Of a stretch of 64,000 nucleotides of DNA, positions 40,777-50,427 are shown in pieces. The stretch's first letter is position 1, and every line of letters starts with the position of its first letter. This DNA comes from Vreelandella hamiltonii. GTDB lineage: Bacteria > Pseudomonadota > Gammaproteobacteria > Pseudomonadales > Halomonadaceae. The translations under genes and the position numbers were made by a program. The notes under the pieces were generated by a model. That model saw only the letters and a list, made by a program, of their open reading frames with translations, was not told the origin of the DNA and did no database searches. The DNA lies in assembly GCF_014651775.1 (NCBI RefSeq), contig NZ_BMXN01000011.1, positions 47,983-111,982 on the forward strand, given 5' to 3'.

Positions 40777-42159
40777 ATGGCGCTGAACGAAGAAGCCTTA
40801 CTGGAATTGAAAACCGAGCTGCTCGAGGAGCTGGTCAAGGAAGAGCCCAGCAAGGCGCAGTTGGCGGAACGCCTCGCCGAAATTCGCTCGGCCGACATTG
40901 GCGAAGTGCTGGAAGAGCTGATCGAAGAGGATGAGGAGCTACGTGCGGCCCTGACGGTGCTGGACATACTCTCCACCGAGCGAGCCGCCAATGTGCTGGG
41001 CTATCTGCCAGGCGAGAGTCAGCTCGAAGTCGTCGGTGAGCTGAGCGACACCCAAGTGCTCAAGCTGCTGGAGGAGATGGGGTCGGACGAGCGGGTGGAT
41101 CTGTTCAACCTGCTCGATGAAGATCGCCGCGAAGCGTTGTTGCGTCGCATGGCGCACCAGGAGCGGGAAGATCTCAAGCGTCTGGCCAGCTACGAAGAAG
41201 GCACGGCCGGCGCCATCATGACCTCTGACTATGTAGCGATAGCCAGTGGCATGACGGTGTCACAGGCGATGATGCGGGTACGACAGACAGCGCCGGATGC
41301 GGAAACGGTCTACCAGCTCTACATCCTCGACAAGGAAGGCGAGCTGGTGGGAACCATGTCGTTGCGGCAGCTGATGGTCGCCCGTCCGGGTGCCATCGTC
41401 GATGACATCATGATCAAGGATGTCATCAGCACCCACGTAGACGAAGAGCAGGAAGAAGTGGCGCGTATCGTGGCGCGCTATGACCTGCTGGCGCTGCCGG
41501 TACTCGATCAGGATGGGCGCATGGTGGGGATCGTGACCCACGATGATGCCATGGACGTGGCCGAATCCGAGGCCACCGAAGATATCCACAAGGGGATGTC
41601 GATTGGCCAATTGGAAGATGGTGTCAGTCGGGTGCCCCTGGCCAGCCTTTACCGCAAGCGGGTGACCTGGCTGGTACTGCTGGTGTTTGCCAACCTGTTT
41701 TCGGGGGCTGGTATTGCGTACTTCGAAGATACCATTGCCGCCCAGGTCGCTCTGGTATTCTTCCTGCCGCTGTTGATTGGCAGTGGCGGTAATGCGGGCG
41801 CCCAGGCGGCCACGCTGATGGTGCGGGGTATGGCCACCGGGGACGTAGGGGTCAAGGACTGGAGCAAGATGCTGGGCAGGGAGCTGCTGGTGGCCGGTGC
41901 GCTGGGGCTGACCATGGCGTTGGCCGTCGCGCCCATCGGGGTCATGCGTGGCGGTGAGGAAGTCGCCATGGTGGTCGCGTTGAGCATGGTCACCATCGTG
42001 CTGTTCGGTAGCATGATGGGCATGTGTCTGCCGTTCGTGCTGGAGCGCTTCAAGGTGGACCCGGCCACGGCCTCGGCACCGCTGGTGACGACCTTGATCG
42101 ATGCATCGGGGGTATTGATCTACTTCACCATCGCCACTGCCATTCTGACCAACGTCTAG
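40777..42159 (+). CDS. mgtE: Magnesium transporter MgtE
   Basis: Mg2+ channel of 460 residues. The N-terminal acidic superhelical domain (residues about 20-130) contains LEELIEEDEELRAAL and LLDEDRREALLRRM. The CBS pair spans about 135-255, and five membrane helices lie in the C-terminal part, with LLIGSGGNAGAQAATLMVRG as the pore signature. Start ATG 40777 is preceded by CAGGAG; the frame is open 19 codons further upstream, over the terminator, and is not used. Its TAG overlaps the stop of the converging efflux gene in the palindrome CTAG at 42156-42159. No M-box riboswitch is visible. Confidence 0.95.
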   Translation: MALNEEALLELKTELLEELVKEEPSKAQLAERLAEIRSADIGEVLEELIEEDEELRAALTVLDILSTERAANVLGYLPGESQLEVVGELSDTQVLKLLEEMGSDERVDLFNLLDEDRREALLRRMAHQEREDLKRLASYEEGTAGAIMTSDYVAIASGMTVSQAMMRVRQTAPDAETVYQLYILDKEGELVGTMSLRQLMVARPGAIVDDIMIKDVISTHVDEEQEEVARIVARYDLLALPVLDQDGRMVGIVTHDDAMDVAESEATEDIHKGMSIGQLEDGVSRVPLASLYRKRVTWLVLLVFANLFSGAGIAYFEDTIAAQVALVFFLPLLIGSGGNAGAQAATLMVRGMATGDVGVKDWSKMLGRELLVAGALGLTMALAVAPIGVMRGGEEVAMVVALSMVTIVLFGSMMGMCLPFVLERFKVDPATASAPLVTTLIDASGVLIYFTIATAILTNV

Positions 42160-43349
42160 CGCATGGCGCTGCTGGCCGCGCGGGTGATGAACATCACTTC
42201 CACGTGGCCCAGCCATTCGATGTCACTGGCCAGCGCCTTGAGCTGGCTGGCCAGGCACTGGGGCGGCTGGTGGACCGCGTCACCGATGATCAGCGTGACC
42301 GATACCTTGTCGTCCAGGTAGTGAAGCTGCAGATCGTTCAACGTGCGCCATACCGGATGCATGTACCAGCGTTCGTCGAGGGCGGCTTCCACTTCTGGGC
42401 GCAAGGGCAGGCCGGGCAGGCGGCTCGGGTCGCCTTCACCGGCGTCGTCTTCCGGGTCCACGTGGAAAATGACATCGGTCAGCAGCGGAAACTCGTGGCG
42501 CAGGCAGCGGCTCACCTCGTTGCCAATTTCATGGGCTTCGGAAACGGTGATACGCGGGCCTACCACCACGTGCAGGTCCACCATCACCCAGCCCGCCGAT
42601 TGGCGCGTGCGCAGGTCATGCACGCTATCCACGCCGGGCACACTGCAGGCCACATCATGCATCTGCTGCTGCACGTCTTCGGGCAAGGCGGTGTCCACCA
42701 GCTCTCTGGCGGATTCCCACAGCAGGTCGATGCCGACCTTACCTACCAGTAACCCCACGATGATCGCGGCCACGGCGTCCAGCCACCCCAGCCCATACTG
42801 GGCACCCACCAGCGCTACCAGCACCACGGCCGTGGAGAGAGCATCGCTGCGGGAGTGCCAGGCATTGGCTTCCAGCAGCTTGGACTTGACCCGTTTGGCG
42901 ACCCGCATGGTGTAGCGGAAGATCCACTCCTTGCTGATCAGGGCCAGCACCGTCACCGCGATGGCAAAAGCGCCGGGCGCGCCCACTTCGGTACCGCTCA
43001 ACAGACGGTCGATGCTCGACCAGGCGATACCGCCGGCCACGAAGATCAGCACGCTGCCCAGCAGTAGCGTGGTCAGCGTTTCGATGCGGCCATGGCCATA
43101 ATGGTGGTCGTTATCCGGTTCCTGACGGCCATAATGAATGGCGGCCAGGACAAAACCATCGGTGACAAGGTCAGACAGGGAGTGAATGCCATCGGCAATC
43201 AAGGCTGCCGAGCCGACCAGAAATCCCACCGCTACCTTGACGATACTCAGCAACCCATCCAGCCAGGCACCAATGTACGTGACACGCTTGGCTTCCTGGC
43301 TGTCTATGGCGTTGCTGGGAACCACTGATGATTCTGGGGTCTGAGTCAT
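42156..43349 (-). CDS. Cation diffusion facilitator (CDF) family transporter
   Basis: Divalent metal/proton antiporter of 397 residues. Six membrane helices follow a short cytoplasmic N terminus. The metal-site patterns are HSLSDLVTDG in helix 2 (HxxxD) and HSRSDALSTA in helix 5 (HxxxD). HDLRTRQSAGWVMVDLHVVV and HEIGNEVSRCL belong to the cytoplasmic dimerisation domain, which is longer than in FieF. Likely substrates are Zn, Fe, Co or Mn and cannot be fixed. I use ATG 43349 (MTQTPESS); the upstream frame overlaps the promoter region of uppP. It is divergent from uppP. Confidence 0.9.
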   Translation of the reverse strand: MTQTPESSVVPSNAIDSQEAKRVTYIGAWLDGLLSIVKVAVGFLVGSAALIADGIHSLSDLVTDGFVLAAIHYGRQEPDNDHHYGHGRIETLTTLLLGSVLIFVAGGIAWSSIDRLLSGTEVGAPGAFAIAVTVLALISKEWIFRYTMRVAKRVKSKLLEANAWHSRSDALSTAVVLVALVGAQYGLGWLDAVAAIIVGLLVGKVGIDLLWESARELVDTALPEDVQQQMHDVACSVPGVDSVHDLRTRQSAGWVMVDLHVVVGPRITVSEAHEIGNEVSRCLRHEFPLLTDVIFHVDPEDDAGEGDPSRLPGLPLRPEVEAALDERWYMHPVWRTLNDLQLHYLDDKVSVTLIIGDAVHQPPQCLASQLKALASDIEWLGHVEVMFITRAASSAMR

Positions 43350-43530
43350 GGGATACCTTGAAGACTCGCTCTTTCGATAGGCGCTTATTGTAGCGCACCA
43401 CGGCGCAAGCTCTATACCTTCTTGCCAGGAGTCCTTGGCCAGAGCGGACAATGAAAGCGGGGATGTGTATCCTTGGCAGCTCTGGTACTCCCAGCCATCG
43501 CCCTTTGACTCACTGTTTACAGGATGCACC

Positions 43531-44331
43531 ATGGATTGGCTTCAAGTCATTATTCTGGCGTTAGTGCAAGGACTAACGGAATTCTTGCCTATTTCAAGCT
43601 CTGCACACCTGATTCTGGTGCCTGAACTGACCTCTTGGGAAGATCAAGGGTTAGCCTTTGACGTGGCACTGCATTTGGGAAGCCTGAGCGCGGTCGTCAT
43701 CTACTTTCGTCATGAAATCATTCAGATGATCACCAGCACCTCCAAGGCGTTGGTAGGGCGCGGGGTGGATGAAGATGCTCGCTTGGGCATTTGGGTCGTC
43801 ATTGCGACGATACCCGTCTGTCTGGTGGGGTTTCTGCTCCACGATGTGATTTCAGGCTATATGCGTTCAACCCTGATCATCGGGGCGAGCCTTATCGTTT
43901 TCGGCCTGCTGCTAGGCTTTGCCGATTGGCGCAAGCGTGGGACACGTAGTGAGTATCAGATGTCGCTCAAAGACGTGCTCATCATCGGTGGAGCCCAGGT
44001 GTTGGCGCTGATTCCAGGCACGTCCCGTTCCGGGATCACCATCACGGCAGCCCTGCTGGTAGGCATGAGCCGAGAGGGCGCGGCACGCTTCTCGTTTCTG
44101 CTGTCGATTCCCGTGATTGTGCTGGCTGGAGGACTGGAGGCCGTTGGCTTGCTCCGCGACCCACAGGCCATCGACTGGCCAGCCATGATCGTCGGTACGC
44201 TTCTCTCTGGTATTAGCGCTTACTTGTGTATTCACTATTTTCTGGTCGTCATCAAGAAACTGGGCATGCAGCCGTTCGTGGTTTACCGCGTGGTATTTGG
44301 TCTCTGGCTGCTGTGGTTCTTCCACTTCTGA
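43531..44331 (+). CDS. uppP: Undecaprenyl-diphosphate phosphatase
   Basis: Membrane phosphatase (BacA) of 266 residues that recycles the cell-wall lipid carrier. Both family motifs are present: QGLTEFLPISSSAHLIL with catalytic Glu, and PGTSRSGITITAALLVG with the catalytic Ser/Arg. About eight helices. Start ATG 43531 is preceded by AGGA and gives the usual N terminus MDWLQVIILALVQG. apbE follows after 27 bases. Confidence 0.96.
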   Translation: MDWLQVIILALVQGLTEFLPISSSAHLILVPELTSWEDQGLAFDVALHLGSLSAVVIYFRHEIIQMITSTSKALVGRGVDEDARLGIWVVIATIPVCLVGFLLHDVISGYMRSTLIIGASLIVFGLLLGFADWRKRGTRSEYQMSLKDVLIIGGAQVLALIPGTSRSGITITAALLVGMSREGAARFSFLLSIPVIVLAGGLEAVGLLRDPQAIDWPAMIVGTLLSGISAYLCIHYFLVVIKKLGMQPFVVYRVVFGLWLLWFFHF

Positions 44332-44358
44332 CCCCGCGCACATTTCAAGGAAAATGCG

Positions 44359-45456
44359 ATGAACATCGGCTATCGCCCTTTTTTGGCTGGCATTGGCTTA
44401 CTGACCCTGTTGCCCCTGATGGCAGGCTGTTCCGAGAGTGATCGCCCCCTGGAGCCGCCGACCCGATTTGAAGGAGGGGTATTTGGCTCTTTCTACCAGG
44501 TGACGGTGATGGATCCGCTGACCCAAGGCCAGGCACAGGCGTTGGAAGAGGGCTTCCTGGCCGAACTCGAGAGCGTGGACCGCTCGATGTCGACCTATCG
44601 GGATGACGCCGAGCTGGTAACGTTCAATCATGCGCCGCTGGACGAATGGCAGCCGTTGTCGAATGAGCTGATCGAGGTATTGGCCGTCAGCCAAGCCATT
44701 GCGACAGATAGCGATGGTGCCTTCGACGTGACGGTGGGCGGCCTGGTGAATCTGTGGAGTTTCGGGCCAGAGGCGAGGCCAGAAGAAGTGCCCAGCGATG
44801 AAGCCCTTGCCGAACGCCTTTCGACCGTCGGGTATGATGCCCTGGAAGTGGATACCCAGCAGATGCAGGCGCGACGCACGCGGGATATCTTTGTCGATCT
44901 TTCTGGCGTGGCGAAAGGTCATGCCGTCGATCGAGTGGGTGCGTATCTGGACCAGCAGGGGATCGAGCACTATCTGGTGAACCTGGGGGGAGACATGATC
45001 GCCCGTGGTTACCGGGAGCCGGACGAGGAACTGGCTTGGCGTGTAGGTATCGAAGTGCCGGAAGACGGTGAGCAAAGGGCTCAGCATATCGTGCCGCTCA
45101 GCAACTTGTCGGTGGCGACCTCAGGCGACTACCGCAATTACTTCGAAGTCGACGGGCAGCGCTACTCGCATACCATCAATCCTCGTGACGGCAAACCGAT
45201 TACCCATGACCTGGTATCGGTGTCGGTCTTCCACCCTTCCAATGCATGGGCGGATGCCTGGGCCACGGCACTGCTGGTCGTCGGCACGGAAGAGGGAATG
45301 GCACTGGCCCTTGAACACGACCTGAGCGTACTGCTGTTGGTGCGCGACGGCGACCGCTGGCGCAGCATCGCCAGCCCTGCGTTTACGAACTATTTTGGTG
45401 ATGCGCTGCTGGAAGAGCTGGGCATCGATGCCTGGACACCGGCAGTGGCCCAATAA
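44359..45456 (+). CDS. apbE: FAD:protein FMN transferase (ApbE lipoprotein)
   Basis: Periplasmic flavin transferase of 365 residues that covalently attaches FMN to Thr in proteins such as NqrB/NqrC and RnfG. A signal peptide with lipobox LMAGC (Cys about residue 24) is followed by VFGSFYQVTV, SMSTYRDDAELVTFN, DVTVGGLVNLWSFG, DLSGVAKGHAVDRV and the Mg/FAD-binding VATSGDYRNYF. It may mature Na+-pumping NQR, common in halophiles; no nqr or rnf gene is in the window. It lies 15 bases upstream of glmU. Confidence 0.94.
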   Translation: MNIGYRPFLAGIGLLTLLPLMAGCSESDRPLEPPTRFEGGVFGSFYQVTVMDPLTQGQAQALEEGFLAELESVDRSMSTYRDDAELVTFNHAPLDEWQPLSNELIEVLAVSQAIATDSDGAFDVTVGGLVNLWSFGPEARPEEVPSDEALAERLSTVGYDALEVDTQQMQARRTRDIFVDLSGVAKGHAVDRVGAYLDQQGIEHYLVNLGGDMIARGYREPDEELAWRVGIEVPEDGEQRAQHIVPLSNLSVATSGDYRNYFEVDGQRYSHTINPRDGKPITHDLVSVSVFHPSNAWADAWATALLVVGTEEGMALALEHDLSVLLLVRDGDRWRSIASPAFTNYFGDALLEELGIDAWTPAVAQ

Positions 45457-45471
45457 CGGTAGGTACTGAAC

Positions 45472-46839
45472 ATGCATGATCTCGACATCGTCATTCTGGC
45501 CGCTGGCAAAGGGACGCGGATGCGCTCTCCCTTGCCGAAAGTGCTGCATACCCTGGCAGGCAAACCCATGGTGCAGCACGTGCTGGAGACCGCTCAGGCA
45601 CTGAATCCGGCACGGACCCACGTGGTGATCGGTCACGGCGCTGACCAACTGCGAGAAGCGCTGGCAGAGCATGACGTTCTGTTTGCTCTGCAGGAAGAGC
45701 AAAAGGGGACGGGCCATGCCGTGGCTCAGGCCCAGGCTCGTCTGGGCAACGGCGTCGTGCTGGTGCTTTACGGCGATGTGCCGCTGATTCGCCGTGACAC
45801 GTTGGCCAACCTGCTGACTCAGGTGGATGAGCAGCATATGGGCCTGTTGACGGTCACGCTGGATGACCCTGGCGGCTACGGGCGCATCGTGCGCGATAGT
45901 GACGGGCAGGCCGTGGCGATTGTCGAGCAAAAAGATGCCAACGACGAGCAACTGAGCATCACCGAGTGCAATACCGGCATCATGGCCATGACCAGCGCTC
46001 AACTGAAGCGCTGGTTGCCCCAGCTCTCGGCAGAGAATGCCCAGGGTGAGTACTATCTGACCGACGTCATTGCCATGGCTGCCAGCGAAGGTATCAAGGT
46101 GGCCACGGCGCAGCCCCACGATGCTACCGAGGTGGAAGGGGTCAACAACCGTGCGCAGATGGCCCGTCTGGAGCGTGCTTACCAGCAGCAGACGGCGGAA
46201 GCGTTGATGGCCCAGGGCGTTGCCCTGGCAGACCCGGCGAGAATCGATGTGCGCGGCAAGCTCACCTGTGGACACGACGTGTTCATCGATGTGGGTTGCG
46301 TCTTCGAAGGGGACGTGGAGTTGGGCGAAGGCGTGCGCGTTGGCCCTTATTGCGTGATCAAGAACAGCACCCTCGGTGCTGAAAGCGTCATCGATAGCCA
46401 CAGCGTCATCGACTCCACGGTGGCCGCTGGCCATAATCAGATTGGGCCCTACGCTCGTCTTCGCCCCGGCACGCGTCTGGCGGTCAAGGCGAAAGTGGGC
46501 AACTTCGTGGAGACCAAGAACGCCGAGGTCGGCGAAGGCAGCAAGATCAACCACCTGAGCTATGTGGGCGATGCCACTCTGGGGCGTGAAGTGAACGTTG
46601 GGGCAGGTACCATCACCTGCAACTACGATGGCGCCAACAAGCATCGCACGCAGATTGGCGACCATGCGTTCATTGGCTCCAACAGCGCGCTGGTCGCGCC
46701 TGTTTCGATTGGTCAGGGAGCCACCGTGGGCGCGGGCTCCACCATCGCCAAGGACGTGGCAGAACATGCCTTGGCGGTCACTCGCAGCCGCCAGTTGGAA
46801 AAGGCCGACTGGCCGCGCCCCACCAAAAAAGCAAACTAA
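45472..46839 (+). CDS. glmU: Bifunctional UDP-GlcNAc pyrophosphorylase / GlcN-1-P acetyltransferase
   Basis: Enzyme of 455 residues making UDP-GlcNAc for peptidoglycan and LPS. The N-terminal uridyltransferase has VILAAGKGTRMRSPLPKVLH. The C-terminal left-handed beta helix has hexapeptide repeats, ending with GAGTITCNYDGANKHRTQIG. It is followed by glmS 43 bases later, so UDP-GlcNAc synthesis genes are adjacent. The DeoR-type glmR found between them in Pseudomonas is missing. Confidence 0.98.
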   Translation: MHDLDIVILAAGKGTRMRSPLPKVLHTLAGKPMVQHVLETAQALNPARTHVVIGHGADQLREALAEHDVLFALQEEQKGTGHAVAQAQARLGNGVVLVLYGDVPLIRRDTLANLLTQVDEQHMGLLTVTLDDPGGYGRIVRDSDGQAVAIVEQKDANDEQLSITECNTGIMAMTSAQLKRWLPQLSAENAQGEYYLTDVIAMAASEGIKVATAQPHDATEVEGVNNRAQMARLERAYQQQTAEALMAQGVALADPARIDVRGKLTCGHDVFIDVGCVFEGDVELGEGVRVGPYCVIKNSTLGAESVIDSHSVIDSTVAAGHNQIGPYARLRPGTRLAVKAKVGNFVETKNAEVGEGSKINHLSYVGDATLGREVNVGAGTITCNYDGANKHRTQIGDHAFIGSNSALVAPVSIGQGATVGAGSTIAKDVAEHALAVTRSRQLEKADWPRPTKKAN

Positions 46840-46882
46840 CTATCGGTGACACAGGCGCTTGGCGCCTCCAGGAGAGTGGAGT

Positions 46883-48709
46883 ATGTGCGGTATCGTCGCA
46901 GCCGTGGCACAGCGCAATGTGCAGGGAATATTGTTGGAAGGACTCAAGCGTCTGGAGTATCGCGGTTATGACTCGGCAGGCATGACGGTACTCAGCAGCG
47001 GATCATTGACCCGCCACCGGGCTCTGGGCAAGGTGGCGGCCCTGGAAGAGCGCCTGGCCAGCGAGGCACTGCCGGGGCATTGCGGTATCGCCCATACTCG
47101 CTGGGCCACCCATGGCAAGCCCTCCGAGGCCAATGCCCATCCCCACCACAGCAGTGACAATGTCGCCGTGGTACATAACGGCATCATCGAGAACTACGAG
47201 CAGATCAAAGAAACGCTGCAGGGCAGTGGCTACACCTTCACTTCCGACACCGATACCGAAGTGATTGCTCACTTGCTGGCCGACAAACTGGCGACCGACA
47301 AGACACTGTTCGAGGCGACCCAGGAGATCGTCAGCGGGCTGGGGGGCGCCTACGCGCTGGGCGTGATGAGCACGCACGAGCCCAACGTGGTGGTGGGCGC
47401 GCGCCAGGGCAGCCCGCTGGTGGTGGGCGTGGGGATCGATGAGGCCTTCCTGGCCTCCGACCCGCTGGCGCTGTTGCAGGTCACCGACCGCTTCATCTAC
47501 CTGGAAGAGGGCGATCTGGTCGAGCTGCGCGAACACGGTGTCATCCGCATCGTCGACCGTCAGGGGCACGATGTCCAGCGCCTGGTACATACCTTCGAGC
47601 ATGGCGATGGCGCTGCCAGCAAGGGAGAGTATCGCCACTACATGCTCAAGGAAATCTTCGAGCAGCCCAAGGTCATCGAGGCAGCGCTGGAAGGGCGCAT
47701 CAGCGCCAGCAGCGTTCTGGTCGAAAGCTTCGGGCCAGACGCCCAGGCGCTGTTCCAGAAAGCCCGCCAAGTGCACATCATTGCCTGTGGCACCAGCTAC
47801 CATGCGGGCTTGGTGGCCCGCTACTGGCTGGAGCGCTACGCTGGCGTGCCGGTGCAGGTCGAAGTGGCCTCCGAGTATCGCTACCGCCATCCGGTGGTAC
47901 CGGATGGCACGCTATTCGTCACCCTCTCTCAGTCTGGGGAAACCGCCGATACGCTGGCAGCGCTGCGGTTTGCCAAAACCCTGGGCTATGTCGGCACGCT
48001 GGCAATCTGCAACGTGCCCGGCAGTTCGCTGGTGCGCGAATCGGATATGTCGCTGATGACCCGCGCTGGCCCTGAAATCGGCGTGGCCTCCACCAAGGCA
48101 TTCACGACGCAGTTGATCGCACTGCTGCTGCTGACGCTTTCCGTCAGTAAAGCGAAAGGCCAGCCGGAGCAGCCGGAGATTCTGGCGGGTCTTCAGGCCC
48201 TGCCATCGCTCTGCCAGCAGGTGCTAGGCCTCGATGCGCAGATCGAAGCGCTTTCCCAGGCGTTTGCCGAAAAGCATCATGCGCTGTTCTTGGGCCGTGG
48301 TGCCCACTATCCGATTGCTCTGGAAGGCGCCCTGAAGCTCAAGGAGATCTCCTACATCCACGCGGAAGCCTATCCTGCGGGTGAGCTGAAGCACGGCCCG
48401 TTGGCGCTGGTGGATAACGAGATGCCAGTAATTTCGGTAGCGCCCAATGACGAGCTGCTGGAAAAGCTGAAGTCCAACCTTCAAGAAGTGCGCGCTCGCG
48501 GTGGTCAGCTGTTCGTATTTGCCGATCGCAAGGTAGGCATCAGCGCTCAGGAAGATATCCGCGTACTGGAATTACCGGAGGTGCACGAGGCACTGGCGCC
48601 GCTGTTATATACCCTGCCGTTACAGCTGCTGAGCTATCACGTAGCCGTGCTGAAAGGCACCGATGTGGACCAGCCACGTAACTTGGCGAAAAGCGTGACG
48701 GTGGAATAA
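46883..48709 (+). CDS. glmS: Glutamine-fructose-6-phosphate aminotransferase
   Basis: Enzyme of 608 residues making glucosamine-6-phosphate. The N-terminal Cys (Cys2, exposed after Met removal) starts the glutaminase domain CGIVAAVAQRN, and two SIS domains follow, with CGTSYHAGLVARYW and LSQSGETADTLAAL. It ends NLAKSVTVE, the conserved tail whose Lys-Ser-Val-Thr-Val-Glu closes the sugar site. ATG 46883 is required to place the Cys at position 2; a GGAG site lies upstream. A hairpin follows at 48759-48779. Confidence 0.98.
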   Translation: MCGIVAAVAQRNVQGILLEGLKRLEYRGYDSAGMTVLSSGSLTRHRALGKVAALEERLASEALPGHCGIAHTRWATHGKPSEANAHPHHSSDNVAVVHNGIIENYEQIKETLQGSGYTFTSDTDTEVIAHLLADKLATDKTLFEATQEIVSGLGGAYALGVMSTHEPNVVVGARQGSPLVVGVGIDEAFLASDPLALLQVTDRFIYLEEGDLVELREHGVIRIVDRQGHDVQRLVHTFEHGDGAASKGEYRHYMLKEIFEQPKVIEAALEGRISASSVLVESFGPDAQALFQKARQVHIIACGTSYHAGLVARYWLERYAGVPVQVEVASEYRYRHPVVPDGTLFVTLSQSGETADTLAALRFAKTLGYVGTLAICNVPGSSLVRESDMSLMTRAGPEIGVASTKAFTTQLIALLLLTLSVSKAKGQPEQPEILAGLQALPSLCQQVLGLDAQIEALSQAFAEKHHALFLGRGAHYPIALEGALKLKEISYIHAEAYPAGELKHGPLALVDNEMPVISVAPNDELLEKLKSNLQEVRARGGQLFVFADRKVGISAQEDIRVLELPEVHEALAPLLYTLPLQLLSYHVAVLKGTDVDQPRNLAKSVTVE

Positions 48710-48758
48710 AACCCAAGACACAATTTATTGCAAAGGCCTGCACAAAAGCGCTTTACAG

Positions 48759-48779
48759 GATGCGGCGAATGGCCGCATC
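48759..48779 (+). terminator. Probable terminator after glmS
   Basis: An 8-bp stem (48759-48766 with 48772-48779) lies 50 bases after the glmS stop; the T tract is poor (TTATG), so termination may be partial. Confidence 0.5.
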
Positions 48780-48797
48780 TTATGCGCAATCGCTGCG

Positions 48798-48826
48798 TTG
48801 CAGCACATAGTTAGTGTGCTTATTAT
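48798..48826 (+). promoter_or_regulatory. Sigma-70 promoter for nhaD
   Basis: -35 TTGCAG at 48798-48803 and -10 TATTAT at 48821-48826 with a 17-bp spacer, 38 bases upstream of the nhaD start. Confidence 0.65.
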
Positions 48827-48864
48827 CGTGGCGGTACTCTCTTACCCTGCCAGGACCACTTGCC

Positions 48865-50331
48865 ATGAAACCACCTAACGCCCTCGCAGCACGGCACTCC
48901 TCCCGCCGAGCCGCTTGGTTGTTGACCGCCCTCTGCTTGACCCTCTTGCCCTCCTTTGCTTTTGCTGCTGCCGGCCCGCTAGACCTGACCTCCTCACTGA
49001 CCGGTATTGCGGCGGTGACCATCTTCATTCTTGCTTATGCGTTGGTCATGAGTGAAGAAATTATCCACATGCGCAAGTCCAAGCCGGTGTTGGTGGCGGC
49101 GGGACTCATCTGGGCCATGGTGGCTTGGGTGTACGTTCAGGCAGGCATGCCTCATGAAGCGGAAGAAGCCTTCAAGGAGACGCTGCTGGAGTACGCCGAG
49201 CTGCTGCTGTTCCTGCTGGTGGCGATGACCTATATCAACGCCATGGAAGAGCGGCGTGTCTTCGATACGCTGCGTGCCTGGCTGGTGCGCAAGGGGTTCA
49301 GCTACCGAACCCTGTTCTGGATCACCGGCTGTCTCGCGTTTGCCATCTCCTCGATTGCCAACAACATGACCACGGCCATGTTGATGTGTGCCGTCGTCTT
49401 GAAGGTGGCTGAGGGAGACAACAAGTTCATCAGCCTGTGCTGTGTCAACGTGGTGGTTGCTTCCAACGCAGGGGGCGCCTTCAGCCCGTTTGGCGACATT
49501 ACCACGCTGATGGTATGGCAAGCCGGGCAAGTGCCGTTCGAAGGCTTCTTTGCGTTGCTGGTGCCCGCCATCGTCAACTTCATGGTGCCCGCGTTGATCA
49601 TGAACTTCTTCCTCGTCAACCGTCAGCCCGCTGCCTTGACCGAGGACGTCTGGATGAAGCGCGGCGCGAAGCGCATCATCTTGCTGTTCCTGGTGACCGT
49701 GGCCATCTCGGTACTGTGCCATTCGATCCTGTATCTCCCCCCTGCCATGGGCATGATGTTCGGCCTGGGCCTGCTGCAGTTCTTTGGTTACTACCTGCGT
49801 CGCAGCCTGCCTCGCTCGCTGGAGCGCAAGCGCGAGCGCTACTCTCGCCGTGGCGATTGGCAAAAGCTGGAGCAACTGGGCAGCGTGGTGCCGTTCGATA
49901 TCTTCAGCCGGATTGCGCGCTCCGAGTGGGACACGCTGCTGTTCTTCTACGGGGTCGTCATGTGTGTCGGTGGCCTTGGCTTCATGGGCTATCTCAGCCT
50001 GCTGTCTGAAACCCTGTACGGCGGCTGGAACCCGGTCTGGGCCAACGTGGTGCTGGGCCTGATTTCCGCCGTGGTGGACAACATTCCCGTGATGTTTGCC
50101 GTGCTCTCCATGGCACCAGACATGAGCGAAGGCAACTGGCTGCTGATTACCCTGACGGCGGGGGTGGGCGGTAGCCTGCTTTCCATGGGGTCTGCCGCTG
50201 GGGTGGCGCTGATGGGCCAGGCACGGGGCATATACACCTTTGCCGTTCATCTGCGCTGGGTGCCTGCCATCCTGCTGGGCTATGTGGCCAGTATCGCGGC
50301 GCATCTGATGATCAACGCCAGCATGTTTTGA
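48865..50331 (+). CDS. nhaD: NhaD-type Na+/H+ antiporter
   Basis: Inner-membrane antiporter of 488 residues with about twelve hydrophobic segments, exporting Na+ (or Li+) in exchange for H+. A cleavable or anchor N terminus (LTALCLTLLPSFAFAAAG) precedes the family block AYALVMSEEIIHMRKSKPVL. Conserved segments SSIANNMTTAMLMCAVVL, NAGGAFSPFGDITTLMVW and VDNIPVMFAVLSM match NhaD. It fits a halophilic, perhaps alkaliphilic, life style. ATG 48865 is used because the region upstream of it is the promoter. A perfect DnaA 9-mer occurs at 49061-49069. A strong terminator follows. Confidence 0.95.
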   Translation: MKPPNALAARHSSRRAAWLLTALCLTLLPSFAFAAAGPLDLTSSLTGIAAVTIFILAYALVMSEEIIHMRKSKPVLVAAGLIWAMVAWVYVQAGMPHEAEEAFKETLLEYAELLLFLLVAMTYINAMEERRVFDTLRAWLVRKGFSYRTLFWITGCLAFAISSIANNMTTAMLMCAVVLKVAEGDNKFISLCCVNVVVASNAGGAFSPFGDITTLMVWQAGQVPFEGFFALLVPAIVNFMVPALIMNFFLVNRQPAALTEDVWMKRGAKRIILLFLVTVAISVLCHSILYLPPAMGMMFGLGLLQFFGYYLRRSLPRSLERKRERYSRRGDWQKLEQLGSVVPFDIFSRIARSEWDTLLFFYGVVMCVGGLGFMGYLSLLSETLYGGWNPVWANVVLGLISAVVDNIPVMFAVLSMAPDMSEGNWLLITLTAGVGGSLLSMGSAAGVALMGQARGIYTFAVHLRWVPAILLGYVASIAAHLMINASMF

Positions 50332-50373
50332 AAACCCACCGTTTGCCCAGCGCTGGCCGCTGGGCAGGCAAAC

Positions 50374-50406
50374 AAAACGCCCCTTATCGAAGATAAGGGG
50401 CGTTTT
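50374..50406. terminator. Bidirectional terminator between nhaD and the CBS gene
   Basis: A 15-bp perfect stem (50374-50388 with 50392-50406) with a 3-base loop, AAAA and TTTT at its ends, in the convergent gap. A second GC hairpin precedes it at about 50346-50366. Confidence 0.9.
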
Positions 50407-50427
50407 GGTCAGTAAGCGGGTTGAAAC

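Noticed and set aside
40679..50406. A repeat family, because the terminators after atpC and nhaD share CGCCCCTTA
   Set aside because: The shared stretch is short, the loops differ, and similar GC-rich stems are common among terminators.
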